Assembly: GCA_021770345.1 (NCBI GenBank)
Contig: JAETRD010000020.1
Span: 1-56,611, forward strand
Direction of reading: 5' to 3'
DNA from: Lachnospiraceae bacterium
GTDB lineage: Bacteria > Bacillota > Clostridia > Lachnospirales > Lachnospiraceae
DNA: 56,611 bases
Each line of letters starts with the position of its first letter. Positions within the stretch are counted from its first letter, which is position 1. A program made the translations under genes and the position numbers. The notes beneath the pieces were generated by a model. The model made no database searches. It saw only the letters and a program-made list of their open reading frames with translations, and was not told the DNA's origin. Below are positions 7,625 to 15,612 of this stretch, in pieces.

Positions 7625-9151
7625 CTACTTTTCCAACCGTGACATCAACACGACACACTCAACATGCACCGTCCCGGGAAAAAGATCCACACAGCACACC
7701 TTCTCAACCCGGTACCCCCTGGCCTGCAGCACCTCCAAATCCCGCGCAAGGCTTGTCGGTTTGCACGAGATATACACCATCTGCGGCACCCCATACCGGA
7801 TAATCTTCTCGAGCGCTTTCGGGTGAATCCCGTCCCGCGGGGGATCCAGCACGATATAATCCGGCCGCTCCGGAATAGCGTCAATCACCTTCAGCACATC
7901 CCCCGCGACAAACTCGCAGTTATGTAACCCATTCAATTTCGCATTTTCCCGCGCAGCCAAAACGGCCTCTTCCACAATCTCCACGCCGATCACTTTCCCG
8001 GCTGCCGAAGCCAGCATCTGCGCAATTGTGCCGGTTCCCGAATACAAATCAAACACCACACTGCCGGCGGGATTACCGGCATGCTCCCCGTCCTGATCCG
8101 AATCCGACCTCAGCGACTTCCCGATAAATTCCCGCGCCGTCTCGTAAAGCACCTCCGCGCCGAGCGAATTTGTCTGGAAAAAAGAAAACGGCGTAATCTG
8201 AAAGCGCAGCCCCAAAAGCTCCTCATAAAAGAAATCCTGGCCGAACAGCACTTCCGTACCCTCGTTTGCAATTGTATCGGCCACACTGTCATTTCGTGTG
8301 TGAAGAATCCCGGTCAGCTTTCCCTTATAATGCTCTGCAAGCAGCGCTTCCTTCCAGCCCTCCAGCAATTCCCGCTCCCAATCGCCATCGCAAGGCACAC
8401 TTTCTGCCAGAGGCATACAGCCGCACGCTTCGTTTGCACAGCTGCACGCACTCTCACATGTTTTGTCTGATAAAAGCAGCGCCTGCGTCGTTGTCACCAG
8501 ATCCACGAGAATCTCCCCGGTCCGGGCTGCTTTGCGCACCAGAAGATGACGCAGATATCCGGTGTGGCGCATCTTATGGTAGTAAGGTATCTTCCTTTCC
8601 CGGAAAAAAGAAAGCGTTGCCGCGAGCACCGTTCTGAAATCCTCATCCACAATCCGACATTCCGGGACATCGACAATATCATAAAAGCTCCCGCGTTTGT
8701 GCATGCCGAGCGCAAGCGGACCGTCCTTATACGCATCCCCAAACGAAAACTCCATCTTATTTCGATATTCGTGCTGCAGCGGGCTCGGTTTAATCCCGAG
8801 AAATTCATAATCCCGATTGTCCTCAGCGATCACGCCGTCAATCAGCTTCTTTACCTGCGCCGCTTTCATTGCAAGCTGCTCCTCATAGGGCAGACTCTGA
8901 TAATTGCAGCCACCGCAGACTCCCGCATGCACACACTGCGGCTCTTCAATCTCAAGCTCCGAGCGTTCGAGCACCTCAAGCAGCCTTCCTTCACATTTTC
9001 CCCGGCGCACCTTATTGACAACAGCCGAAACCTTCTGTCCCGGAATCCCGTTTTTTACCACAACCTGTGTTCCTTCCTGCGTTACAAGGATTCCCTTATT
9101 CGGAAACTCCACGCGTGAAATCACACCTTCCACAATCTGTCCCTTTTTCAT
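7625..9151 (-). CDS. rlmD: 23S rRNA (uracil-5-)-methyltransferase, RumA/RlmD type
   Basis: 508 residues from ATG 9151 (GGAGG six bases upstream). It methylates uracil C5 in 23S rRNA using SAM. An N-terminal TRAM domain (about 1-60) is followed by the Fe-S motif CVHAGVCGGCNYQ, then the SAM-binding fold VFDLYSGTGTIAQMLA, the DPPRDG motif, and the catalytic SCKPTSLARDL. Odd points: a six-cysteine insertion, TCESACSCANEACGCM, near residues 230-260, and a 3' end that overlaps a mobile-element attachment core. The last residues (MSRLEK) are supplied by the islet side of the junction. Confidence 0.93.
   Translation of the reverse strand: MKKGQIVEGVISRVEFPNKGILVTQEGTQVVVKNGIPGQKVSAVVNKVRRGKCEGRLLEVLERSELEIEEPQCVHAGVCGGCNYQSLPYEEQLAMKAAQVKKLIDGVIAEDNRDYEFLGIKPSPLQHEYRNKMEFSFGDAYKDGPLALGMHKRGSFYDIVDVPECRIVDEDFRTVLAATLSFFRERKIPYYHKMRHTGYLRHLLVRKAARTGEILVDLVTTTQALLLSDKTCESACSCANEACGCMPLAESVPCDGDWERELLEGWKEALLAEHYKGKLTGILHTRNDSVADTIANEGTEVLFGQDFFYEELLGLRFQITPFSFFQTNSLGAEVLYETAREFIGKSLRSDSDQDGEHAGNPAGSVVFDLYSGTGTIAQMLASAAGKVIGVEIVEEAVLAARENAKLNGLHNCEFVAGDVLKVIDAIPERPDYIVLDPPRDGIHPKALEKIIRYGVPQMVYISCKPTSLARDLEVLQARGYRVEKVCCVDLFPGTVHVECVVLMSRLEK
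7637..7666. other. Attachment-site core at the rlmD 3' end
   Basis: Identical to 3548-3577 over 30 bp and encodes the RlmD residues HVECVVLMS. The islet therefore supplies a substitute tail so that rlmD stays functional, as is usual for 3'-end integrations. Confidence 0.8.
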
Positions 9152-9227
9152 TCCAATCCTCCATACCAAACGCCCCGCGGCCTGTCCTTCCGTTCAAAAT
9201 GGAGCAGGAAGCGTTCTTCTCCCCGCT

Positions 9228-9379
9228 CACCCTGCTCGCCGCACGCCACATGCGCCGCTCCTGCGGCAGTCTTTCTCTTCATGGGGCTGCGCTTAATATC
9301 GAGTAGGGTAGCGTTTCACCCTGCTCGCCGCGCCACATGCGCCGCCTTTGCGGCATTCTCCCTCTTCATGGGGCTGCGC
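9228..9379. repeat. Two imperfect ~64-bp direct repeats
   Basis: Copies at 9228-9292 and 9317-9379 both start CACCCTGCTCGCCGC and end CTTCATGGGGCTGCGC. Each contains a small GCCGC..GCGGC hairpin. The copies lie between rlmD and the next gene, with no coding potential I would defend. Confidence 0.7.
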
Positions 9380-9388
9380 ATAAAAGAA

Positions 9389-9422
9389 GGGACTGCGCAC
9401 TAATGATCAGTGCGGCAGTCCC
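9389..9422 (-). terminator. Rho-independent terminator
   Basis: GGGACTGCCGCACT pairs with AGTGCGCAGTCCC with one bulge, followed on the minus strand by TTCTTTTA. It lies directly after the stop of the acidic membrane protein gene. Confidence 0.75.
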
Positions 9423-9434
9423 AGTGACGTCTTC

Positions 9435-9743
9435 TTACTCCTCGGTCGTCTCCTCTTCCGGTTTTGCTGACTCCTCTTCCGCCTTTACCGGCTCCTCTTC
9501 CTCGTCATCCTCAAAAAAATCATCGTCAAATTCGTCTTCGAACTCGTCCTCGAAGTCCTCCAGATAATCCGGAGCAAAGAAACGATATACGGCATACGCG
9601 ATTCCTGCGATCGCTGCAACCGCACCGATAATCGCGAAAATCCATACGACCTTCGAGCGTTTCTTTTCCTTCTCTTCTTCCTCTTTCCTGTTCAGAAGCT
9701 CGTTAAGCTTCGACATGCTGATTAATTCTTCCATCTTGTTCAT
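9435..9743 (-). CDS. Small single-span membrane protein with acidic tail
   Basis: 102 residues with AGGAGG before ATG 9743. A charged N-terminal helix (NRKEEEEKEKKRS) is followed by one membrane span, VVWIFAIIGAVAAIAGIAYAVYRF (about 32-55), split here by rule. Then comes an almost purely acidic tail of Asp/Glu with Phe. Proteins of this shape are common and unnamed in Lachnospiraceae. The tail could be a cytosolic or extracellular interaction surface. Function unknown. It sits alone between rlmD and pcrA with its own terminator. Confidence 0.75.
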   Translation of the reverse strand: MNKMEELISMSKLNELLNRKEEEEKEKKRSKVVWIFAIIGAVAAIAGIAYAVYRFFAPDYLEDFEDEFEDEFDDDFFEDDEEEEPVKAEEESAKPEEETTEE

Positions 9744-9982
9744 TGGCTGTCCTCCTAAATTAATCTCTATTTATATTTTAATAATATGCATCTGTCATGT
9801 ATGCTCTGCACATACCGCCTGCGCGGCCTATAGGCATTCGGCCCATATCGGTTCTCCCGACACCCCGACTTACGCTTCGCATATGCTGTATTCTCTGATA
9901 AGCACCCGGAAAATAATGCCTGTTGACATTATAACATATCATGCCCCGATGGGATAGATAAAATTTACAAATATAAAAAATT

Positions 9983-12226
9983 TTATAATTTTTTTAGCTT
10001 TGCAAACGTGGCAAACATTTTCTTCGTCCCGGCCGTATCGAAATCCACCGTCACCTCAAAATCGCGTCCGCCCTCAATAATGTTTGTGACCGTTCCCTGT
10101 CCGAACTTCATGTGCGCCACACGGTCCCCGACTCCGTAGCTCAAACTGCTCCCCGCGGTTCTTGCGGTCGCAAACGCCTTCGCCTGCATGCTCTGCCCCG
10201 ACGGCTGCCTGCGCACCGGAGCCGTCTTCCGCCCGGAAAATTCCTGCGCCATACGGCGCTCATGTCTCTGCCCCGATGCCTGTGAACCCGTCTCGCCCGC
10301 AAACAGCTCCTGCGGAATCTCCCTCACAAACCGGGAAACCTTATTATACTGCGTCTCCCCGCGGATCATGCGCTGTCGCGCACAGGTGACGGCAAGCTCC
10401 CGCATCGCCCGCGTGATGCCGACATAGGCCAGACGCCGCTCCTCCTCCAGCTCCTCGGTGGAATGATCCGAGGTAATCGACATATAGCTCGGAAAAAGCC
10501 CGTCCTCCATCCCCGCGAGATACACCTTGGGAAATTCCAGGCCCTTTGCGCTGTGCAGCGTCATAAGCACCACATACTCGCTGCCCTCCGCAAGACTGTC
10601 AATATCCGCCACCAGAGCCACTTCCTCCAAAAAGCCCGAAAGAGTCGGTTCTTCCTCCCCCTCCTCGTAGGCGACAACCTTGCTCAGAAGCTCGTCGATA
10701 TTTTCAATGCGCGCCTCGGCCTCCTCGCTTCCCTCCGCCTCAAGCTCCCGCACATAGCCCGTCTCCTCGATGATCTCGCGCAGCAAATCCGCAACCCCGA
10801 TATACGGCAGCTTGCTCCGCATCGTCTGAATAAAATTCACAAAGGGACGTATCTTAGCCGCACTCTTGCCGATCGACGGAATCTCCTCTGCCTGCTTTAA
10901 GGCGTCATAAAATCCGAGATCATACGCCTCGGCGTAATCGCCGACCCGGTTCAGCGTCGTCGCCCCAATCCCGCGCTTCGGCACATTGATGATCCTCCGG
11001 ACGGCCAGATCATCCCTCGCATTGTCAATCGTCTTCAGATAAGCCAGAAGATCCTTGATCTCCTTTCTCGCATAGAAATTCACGCCGCCGACAATCTTAT
11101 AAGGAATATTCGAGACAATCAGGCGCTCCTCAAACAGACGGGACTGCGCGTTCGTGCGGTATAACACCGCGTAATCGCCGTAACCGTACTCGCCCTTCCT
11201 GATACCTGCGGCAATATCTCCCGCAACAAAATCCGCCTCGTCATACCCCGTCTCAAACTGCCGGAACACAATCTTCTCCCCCGCGTCATTCGCAGTCCAC
11301 AAACGTTTTTCCTTTCGCCCGATGTTGTTGGAAATCACACCGTTTGCCGCGTCGAGAATGTTCTGTGTGGAACGGTAATTCTGTTCCAGCTTGATCACCG
11401 TCGCATCCGGAAAATGTTTTTCGAAATTCAGAATATTATAAATATTGGCTCCGCGGAACTTGTAGATAGACTGATCGTCGTCTCCCACCACGCAGAGATT
11501 CCGGTGCCCGCCGGCCAGCAGACGAATCAGCTGAAACTGCGCCGTGTTGGTATCCTGATACTCGTCCACCATAATATAGCGGAAACGCTGCTGATAATAT
11601 TCCAGCACCTCGGCATCCGACTGAAATAATTCCACCGTTTTAAAAATCAGATCGTCAAAGTCCAGCGCATTATTCTTCCGGAGCACCTCCTGATACTCCC
11701 GGTACACCTCCGCCTGTCTGCGCTTCGCAAAATCACTCGACAGTGATGCCTGCCGCGCCAGTTCGTCCGGTGAAATCAGCTCATCCTTCGCGGAGGAAAT
11801 CGCCGCCAAAAGACTGCGCTCCCTATAAATTTTCGTGTCGATATTCAGCCGCTTACAGATCTCCTTCATCACCGACTTGGAGTCGTCCGCGTCGTAAATC
11901 GTAAAGTTCGTGTCATATCTGATGCGGTCAATATGCCGGCGCAGAATGCGCACACAGCTGGAATGAAACGTCGACACCCAGATACTCTCGGAGCCGTACC
12001 CGACCAGATTGTCAATACGCTCCCGCATTTCCCCGGCCGCCTTGTTGGTAAACGTAATCGCCATGATATTGTAGGGATTTACACCCATCTCCTCTATCAG
12101 ATACGCCGTGCGGTGCGTCAGCACCCGCGTCTTGCCGGACCCCGCCCCCGCAAGAATCAGCACCGGCCCCTCCGTCGTCACGACTCCCCGCCTCTGCTGT
12201 TCATTTAATGTATCGTAAATACTCAT
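9983..12226 (-). CDS. pcrA: ATP-dependent DNA helicase PcrA/UvrD
   Basis: 747 residues from ATG 12226; the longer frame upstream has no typical PcrA sequence. It is a superfamily 1A 3'-5' helicase in DNA repair and replication restart. Walker A AGAGSGKT is at 26-33. Also seen are ITFTNKAAGEMR, the VDEYQDTNTAQ Walker B, GDDDQSIYKFRGA, QNYRSTQNIL, TLHSAKGLEF and AYVGITRA. A C-terminal Tudor-like domain, YGVGDRVAHMKFGQGTV, binds RNA polymerase in PcrA. Full length for the family. Confidence 0.96.
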   Translation of the reverse strand: MSIYDTLNEQQRRGVVTTEGPVLILAGAGSGKTRVLTHRTAYLIEEMGVNPYNIMAITFTNKAAGEMRERIDNLVGYGSESIWVSTFHSSCVRILRRHIDRIRYDTNFTIYDADDSKSVMKEICKRLNIDTKIYRERSLLAAISSAKDELISPDELARQASLSSDFAKRRQAEVYREYQEVLRKNNALDFDDLIFKTVELFQSDAEVLEYYQQRFRYIMVDEYQDTNTAQFQLIRLLAGGHRNLCVVGDDDQSIYKFRGANIYNILNFEKHFPDATVIKLEQNYRSTQNILDAANGVISNNIGRKEKRLWTANDAGEKIVFRQFETGYDEADFVAGDIAAGIRKGEYGYGDYAVLYRTNAQSRLFEERLIVSNIPYKIVGGVNFYARKEIKDLLAYLKTIDNARDDLAVRRIINVPKRGIGATTLNRVGDYAEAYDLGFYDALKQAEEIPSIGKSAAKIRPFVNFIQTMRSKLPYIGVADLLREIIEETGYVRELEAEGSEEAEARIENIDELLSKVVAYEEGEEEPTLSGFLEEVALVADIDSLAEGSEYVVLMTLHSAKGLEFPKVYLAGMEDGLFPSYMSITSDHSTEELEEERRLAYVGITRAMRELAVTCARQRMIRGETQYNKVSRFVREIPQELFAGETGSQASGQRHERRMAQEFSGRKTAPVRRQPSGQSMQAKAFATARTAGSSLSYGVGDRVAHMKFGQGTVTNIIEGGRDFEVTVDFDTAGTKKMFATFAKLKKL

Positions 12227-12440
12227 ATGTAACCGTTCCTTTTCTCCGATGAACAGACGCTCACCGTATTGTAATAAATTTAAGTATAACACAACTTTCC
12301 TCATATTACGAGCAAAATAATAGATACAACCACCTGTATTGTAACAGTTTGGCCTACACCCATTCGCAAAACGTGTCTTACGACACTTCTCCGCTTCTGC
12401 GCATCTATTTTTGCTCATAGATGGAAAATCCATTTTTATC

Positions 12441-12469
12441 TTGACATCTGGTTTTGAAAACTACATAAT
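12441..12469 (+). promoter_or_regulatory. Sigma-A type promoter for the DUF1836 gene
   Basis: TTGACA at 12441-12446 and CATAAT at 12464-12469, 17 bp apart, about 24 bp upstream of the start codon. Confidence 0.7.
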
Positions 12470-12492
12470 GGAACCAAGAGGTGAAGACAAGT

Positions 12493-13107
12493 ATGGATAC
12501 AAATACAAAAAGCTTCTTAAGCGGGCTTTTAGAAGAATTAAAAAAAATCGACTATGTAAAACCGGAAGACATTCCGAATATCGGCCTTTATATGGATCAG
12601 GTCACGACCTTTATGGATTCCCAGCTGCAGCACTCCAAGCGGCACGACAATGACAAGATCCTCACAAAGACTATGATCAACAATTATGCGAAAAACGACC
12701 TGATTCCGCCGCCCGAAAAGAAAAAATACAACAAGGAACATATGCTGACTCTGATCTTTATCTACTATTTTAAAAGTATCTTAAGTATCAGCGACATTCA
12801 GAGCATTCTAAATCCCATCACGGACCGGTATTTCGGAAAAGAGGACAGCTACAATCTCGAGGATATCTATAAGGAAGTCTTCGGTCTTGAGCACCAGGAG
12901 ACCTTAAACCTTATGAAAGACCTCGCCAAAAAATTCAACACTTCCATGCAGACATTCGCGGACGCAGACGATGAGGAGGCCGAACTGCTGCGCACATTCA
13001 GCTTTATCTGCATGTTGAGCTACGATGTGTACGTCAAGAAGACCATTATCGAAAAACTGATCGACCGCTCCGTCATGACCAAAAAGACATCCGACACAAA
13101 AAAATAA
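12493..13107 (+). CDS. DUF1836-domain protein
   Basis: 204 residues. I use ATG 12493, ten bases after AGAGGTG, rather than the GTG at 12481. The diagnostic text 'KILTKTMINNYAKNDLIPPP' followed by 'KKKYNKEHMLTLIFIYYFKS' and ILSISDIQSIL identifies DUF1836. This is a MerR-like, Firmicutes-specific family presumed to regulate transcription. The C-terminal third (about 120-204) is helical and specific to this group. It has its own promoter and terminator, so it is a single-gene unit. Confidence 0.85.
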   Translation: MDTNTKSFLSGLLEELKKIDYVKPEDIPNIGLYMDQVTTFMDSQLQHSKRHDNDKILTKTMINNYAKNDLIPPPEKKKYNKEHMLTLIFIYYFKSILSISDIQSILNPITDRYFGKEDSYNLEDIYKEVFGLEHQETLNLMKDLAKKFNTSMQTFADADDEEAELLRTFSFICMLSYDVYVKKTIIEKLIDRSVMTKKTSDTKK

Positions 13108-13130
13108 CCGCATCTCTGCGGTTATTTTTT
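13106..13130 (+). terminator. Rho-independent terminator
   Basis: AACCGCA-TCTC-TGCGGTT followed by ATTTTTT, overlapping the DUF1836 stop codon. Confidence 0.9.
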
Positions 13131-13183
13131 GACGGCGGACAGCCCATAATACCAGGTTTCCACCCGTCTTTCTGCAATTCCAT

Positions 13184-13495
13184 CTATCCCTGTTCCTTCT
13201 CGGAATCCATATTCCCGATTCTCGCAAACACCATGTCATACCCGTCATTTCCGTAATTCAAAGAACGGTTCACGCGGCTGATTGTTGCCGTGGACGCCCC
13301 GGTCTTCTCTGCGATATCCAGATATGTTTTCTGGTCACGGAGCATCTTTGCAACCTCAAAGCGCTGCGATAAAGAAAGTAACTCATTCACGGTACATACA
13401 TCCTCAAAAAACGTATAACACTCCTCTCTGTTCTGCAGGCTTAAGATCGCGTCAAACAGATAATCTACCGCCTCTGTCCTAAGTTTCTTGCTCAT
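13184..13495 (-). CDS. YerC/YecD-family TrpR-like regulator
   Basis: 103 residues with AAGGAG before ATG 13495. The Trp-repressor fold shows in 'LFDAILSLQNREECYTFFED' and 'VCTVNELLSLSQRFEVAKML'. The helix-turn-helix reads KTYLDIAEKTGASTATISRV and is followed by NRSLNYGNDGY, the standard YerC ending. The targets of this family are mostly unknown. It converges with the DUF1836 gene. Confidence 0.9.
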   Translation of the reverse strand: MSKKLRTEAVDYLFDAILSLQNREECYTFFEDVCTVNELLSLSQRFEVAKMLRDQKTYLDIAEKTGASTATISRVNRSLNYGNDGYDMVFARIGNMDSEKEQG

Positions 13496-13623
13496 AAATC
13501 CCTTCTCCTTTTTCTGAATTAACCCTGCGTGTATTTTAGCATATTAAAGCTTTAACGTAAATACCCGCACACGATATTTGTCCCAATCCATTATGATCCC
13601 CGACAAATATTGCTCCGCAAGCC

Positions 13624-13652
13624 TTGCACGCGGCACTCCCGATTGCTATAAT
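13624..13652 (+). promoter_or_regulatory. Promoter of the CPBP protease gene
   Basis: TTGCAC at 13624-13629 and a perfect TATAAT at 13647-13652, spaced 17 bp. Confidence 0.7.
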
Positions 13653-13705
13653 AGAAAGACAGAAAAGCAAACTCACACATTCTGACAGAACCGGAGATTA
13701 CGACT

Positions 13706-14560
13706 ATGCGAAAATTTGGACAATTTCTATTTACATTGATACCCGTATTACTGGCCTTAGCCATTCAGGTCGGCGTGGTCTTCTTTTTCTACGGCATATC
13801 TTTTATGCTGGAATTCGGCTGGTACGCGGGCAGCTCCTCCGTCACCTTTTCCGAGATCATGACAGACCTGTACAACTGGGAGTCGCTCCGCGACGGATCG
13901 TATCTCATGGTCGCCTATGCGGTTTTCTGCATTGCCCTGTTCGGTCTGTGGTACTACATCAAATACGACGGCAATTATATCGTGTCCCTGCGCACCGAGT
14001 TCCGTCCGCTCCTGCTCTTCGGAATCCTGATGCTGGTTCCGGGTATGCAGTATCTGTCCACCTACATTGTCAATTTTACCGCGGCATTATTCCCCGACTG
14101 GCTCCGCGCTTATGAAGAATTGTTGGAATCCGCGGGACTCGACGACACGCTCACCTTTTTCATGTTCTGCTACTCCGTACTTTTGGCGCCGGTCTGCGAG
14201 GAACTGATCTTCCGGGGCGTCACAATGCGCCAGGCCAAAAAGTGCTTCCCGTTCTGGGCCGCAAACCTGTGGCAGGCATTCCTGTTCGGCGCGTTCCACA
14301 TGAACATGATGCAGGGGGTCTATGCATTCAGTCTTGGACTCATCCTCGGCTACGTCTGCGAAAAAAGCAACAGCATCTACCCACCGATTTTGCTGCACAT
14401 GCTGTTTAACTTCTGGGGCGCCGTGCTCTATCGGTTCTTTGCGATAGGCGATTCCTCATTCTCGATTATTTTCTGGTTCCTGTTCGGTCTCGCAATGACC
14501 GTCGGAGGACTGGCCGTCTTCCGAAAGGGCTGTCAGATAACTTCCCAAAAACGCGATTAG
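13706..14560 (+). CDS. CPBP-family intramembrane metalloprotease
   Basis: 284 residues with seven to eight hydrophobic segments. The family motifs are in order: EELIFRG (EExxxR, about 170), FGAFHMN (FxxxH) and HMLFNFWG (HxxxN/B). These place it with CAAX-prenyl protease/bacteriocin-processing proteins that cut within the membrane. Substrate unknown. GGAG lies about eleven bases before ATG 13706. The 3' end overlaps the convergent hisC gene by 105 bp with no terminator between them. Confidence 0.9.
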   Translation: MRKFGQFLFTLIPVLLALAIQVGVVFFFYGISFMLEFGWYAGSSSVTFSEIMTDLYNWESLRDGSYLMVAYAVFCIALFGLWYYIKYDGNYIVSLRTEFRPLLLFGILMLVPGMQYLSTYIVNFTAALFPDWLRAYEELLESAGLDDTLTFFMFCYSVLLAPVCEELIFRGVTMRQAKKCFPFWAANLWQAFLFGAFHMNMMQGVYAFSLGLILGYVCEKSNSIYPPILLHMLFNFWGAVLYRFFAIGDSSFSIIFWFLFGLAMTVGGLAVFRKGCQITSQKRD

Positions 14561-15583
14561 CGTCTCCATCTCTGCCTGCGTACCGATGCTGATACGCAGG
14601 TAGTTGTCAATCCGCTCCTTATTAAAATGGCGCACATAGATCTGCTCTCTGCGCAGCGCGTCAAAAATTTCCTGCGCCGGAACGGTTTTATGCGCTGCAA
14701 AGATAAAATTGCTCTTCGAATCCCCAAAAGAAAATCCCAGCTTTTTAAGTTCTCCTTTCGTCCACTCCCGCGTCGCGATAATCCGGTTTCTGGTCTCCTC
14801 AAAATACGCCTTATCCCGGATTGCCTCCACACCGCAGGCCAACGCCGTCCGGTTCATCGTGTAGGAATTAAACGAGTATTTCACATCATTCAGATAACGG
14901 ATCAGCTTTGCGTTTCCCATCGCATAACCGATGCGCATCCCCGCCATCGAGCGGGATTTCGAAAAGGTCTGCACGACCAGCAGATTGTCATACTCCCCAA
15001 TCAGAGGCAGCGCCGATTCCCCGCCGAAATCAATATACGCCTCGTCCACAACCACGATCACGTCGCGGTTGTGCGCAAGGATATCCGCAATCTCTGGCAA
15101 TTCCATCAGCTCCCCGGTAGGGGCATTGGGATTCGGGAAAATCACGCCGCCGCTCTCCCCGTAATAATCCTCTTTCCGAATCCGGAAGGAGGCGTCCAGC
15201 GCCTTTGTCCGATAGGGAATGCGCAGCATATCCGCCCACACGTCATAAAATGAGTAAGTGATATCCGGGAAACAAATCGGTTTTTCCGAATTAAAAAATG
15301 TCAGAAAAATCATCGCGAGCACATCGTCCGAACCCACCCCCACAAATACCTGCTCCGGCGAAAGCCCGTAGTACTCCGCAATTGCCCGCACCAGCGTGCC
15401 GCAGTCCGGCTCCGGGTAGAGACGCAGCGAATCCGCATCAAACTCCCGCAGCACCCGCGCAGCGCCCGGCGCCGGCGGATACGGGTTCTCGTTCGTATTC
15501 AACTTTATTACTCCCTGCTGCCCCGGCTGCTCTCCCGGCACATAGGGCACTACCTTTCTCACATACGCTTCCCAGCCGCTCAT
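14456..15583 (-). CDS. hisC: Histidinol-phosphate aminotransferase
   Basis: 375 residues from ATG 15583, chosen because the protein then begins MSGWEAYVRKVVPYVPGEQP like other HisC. It is a PLP enzyme converting imidazole-acetol phosphate to histidinol phosphate. Fold-type I motifs: KLNTNENPYPPAP, VGVGSDDVLAMIF, FPNPNAPTGELM, VDEAYIDFGG, and the PLP lysine in QTFSKSRSMAGMRIGYAMG. The last 25 or so residues (ALSEDGQSSDGHCETEQEPE) extend beyond the usual end and lie opposite the CPBP gene. It follows another aminotransferase by 29 bp. Confidence 0.9.
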   Translation of the reverse strand: MSGWEAYVRKVVPYVPGEQPGQQGVIKLNTNENPYPPAPGAARVLREFDADSLRLYPEPDCGTLVRAIAEYYGLSPEQVFVGVGSDDVLAMIFLTFFNSEKPICFPDITYSFYDVWADMLRIPYRTKALDASFRIRKEDYYGESGGVIFPNPNAPTGELMELPEIADILAHNRDVIVVVDEAYIDFGGESALPLIGEYDNLLVVQTFSKSRSMAGMRIGYAMGNAKLIRYLNDVKYSFNSYTMNRTALACGVEAIRDKAYFEETRNRIIATREWTKGELKKLGFSFGDSKSNFIFAAHKTVPAQEIFDALRREQIYVRHFNKERIDNYLRISIGTQAEMETLIAFLGSYLTALSEDGQSSDGHCETEQEPENNRE

Positions 15584-15612
15584 CGTTATAACCATATTCC
15601 TTTCTTTGTGTG

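Larger units (their letters stand above)
3578..7666 (-). mobile_element. ~4.1-kb serine-recombinase islet inserted at the rlmD 3' end, carrying a Kiwa-like operon
   Basis: The islet is bounded by the duplicated 30-bp core. It contains, on the minus strand, a recombinase followed by kwaA-like, kwaB-like and nuclease-like genes. It is clearly more AT-rich than the flanking rlmD and downstream host genes. The stretch 3578-3741 between the left core and the last gene holds no gene I can support, only AT-rich sequence with T runs. The end of rlmD is a known insertion target of streptococcal ICEs of the ICESp1108/ICESp2905 type; use of the same site here is inference from the duplicated core. Confidence 0.75.
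7371..7666. repeat. Right copy of the ~295-bp direct repeat
   Basis: Homologous to 3284-3577. It spans the recombinase 5' untranslated region and the rlmD 3' end. Inside it, the motif TTGACAGRAWKGAT occurs twice on the minus strand (around 7430-7440 and 7485-7500), as it does in the left copy. These may be promoter elements or recombinase-binding repeats. Confidence 0.85.
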
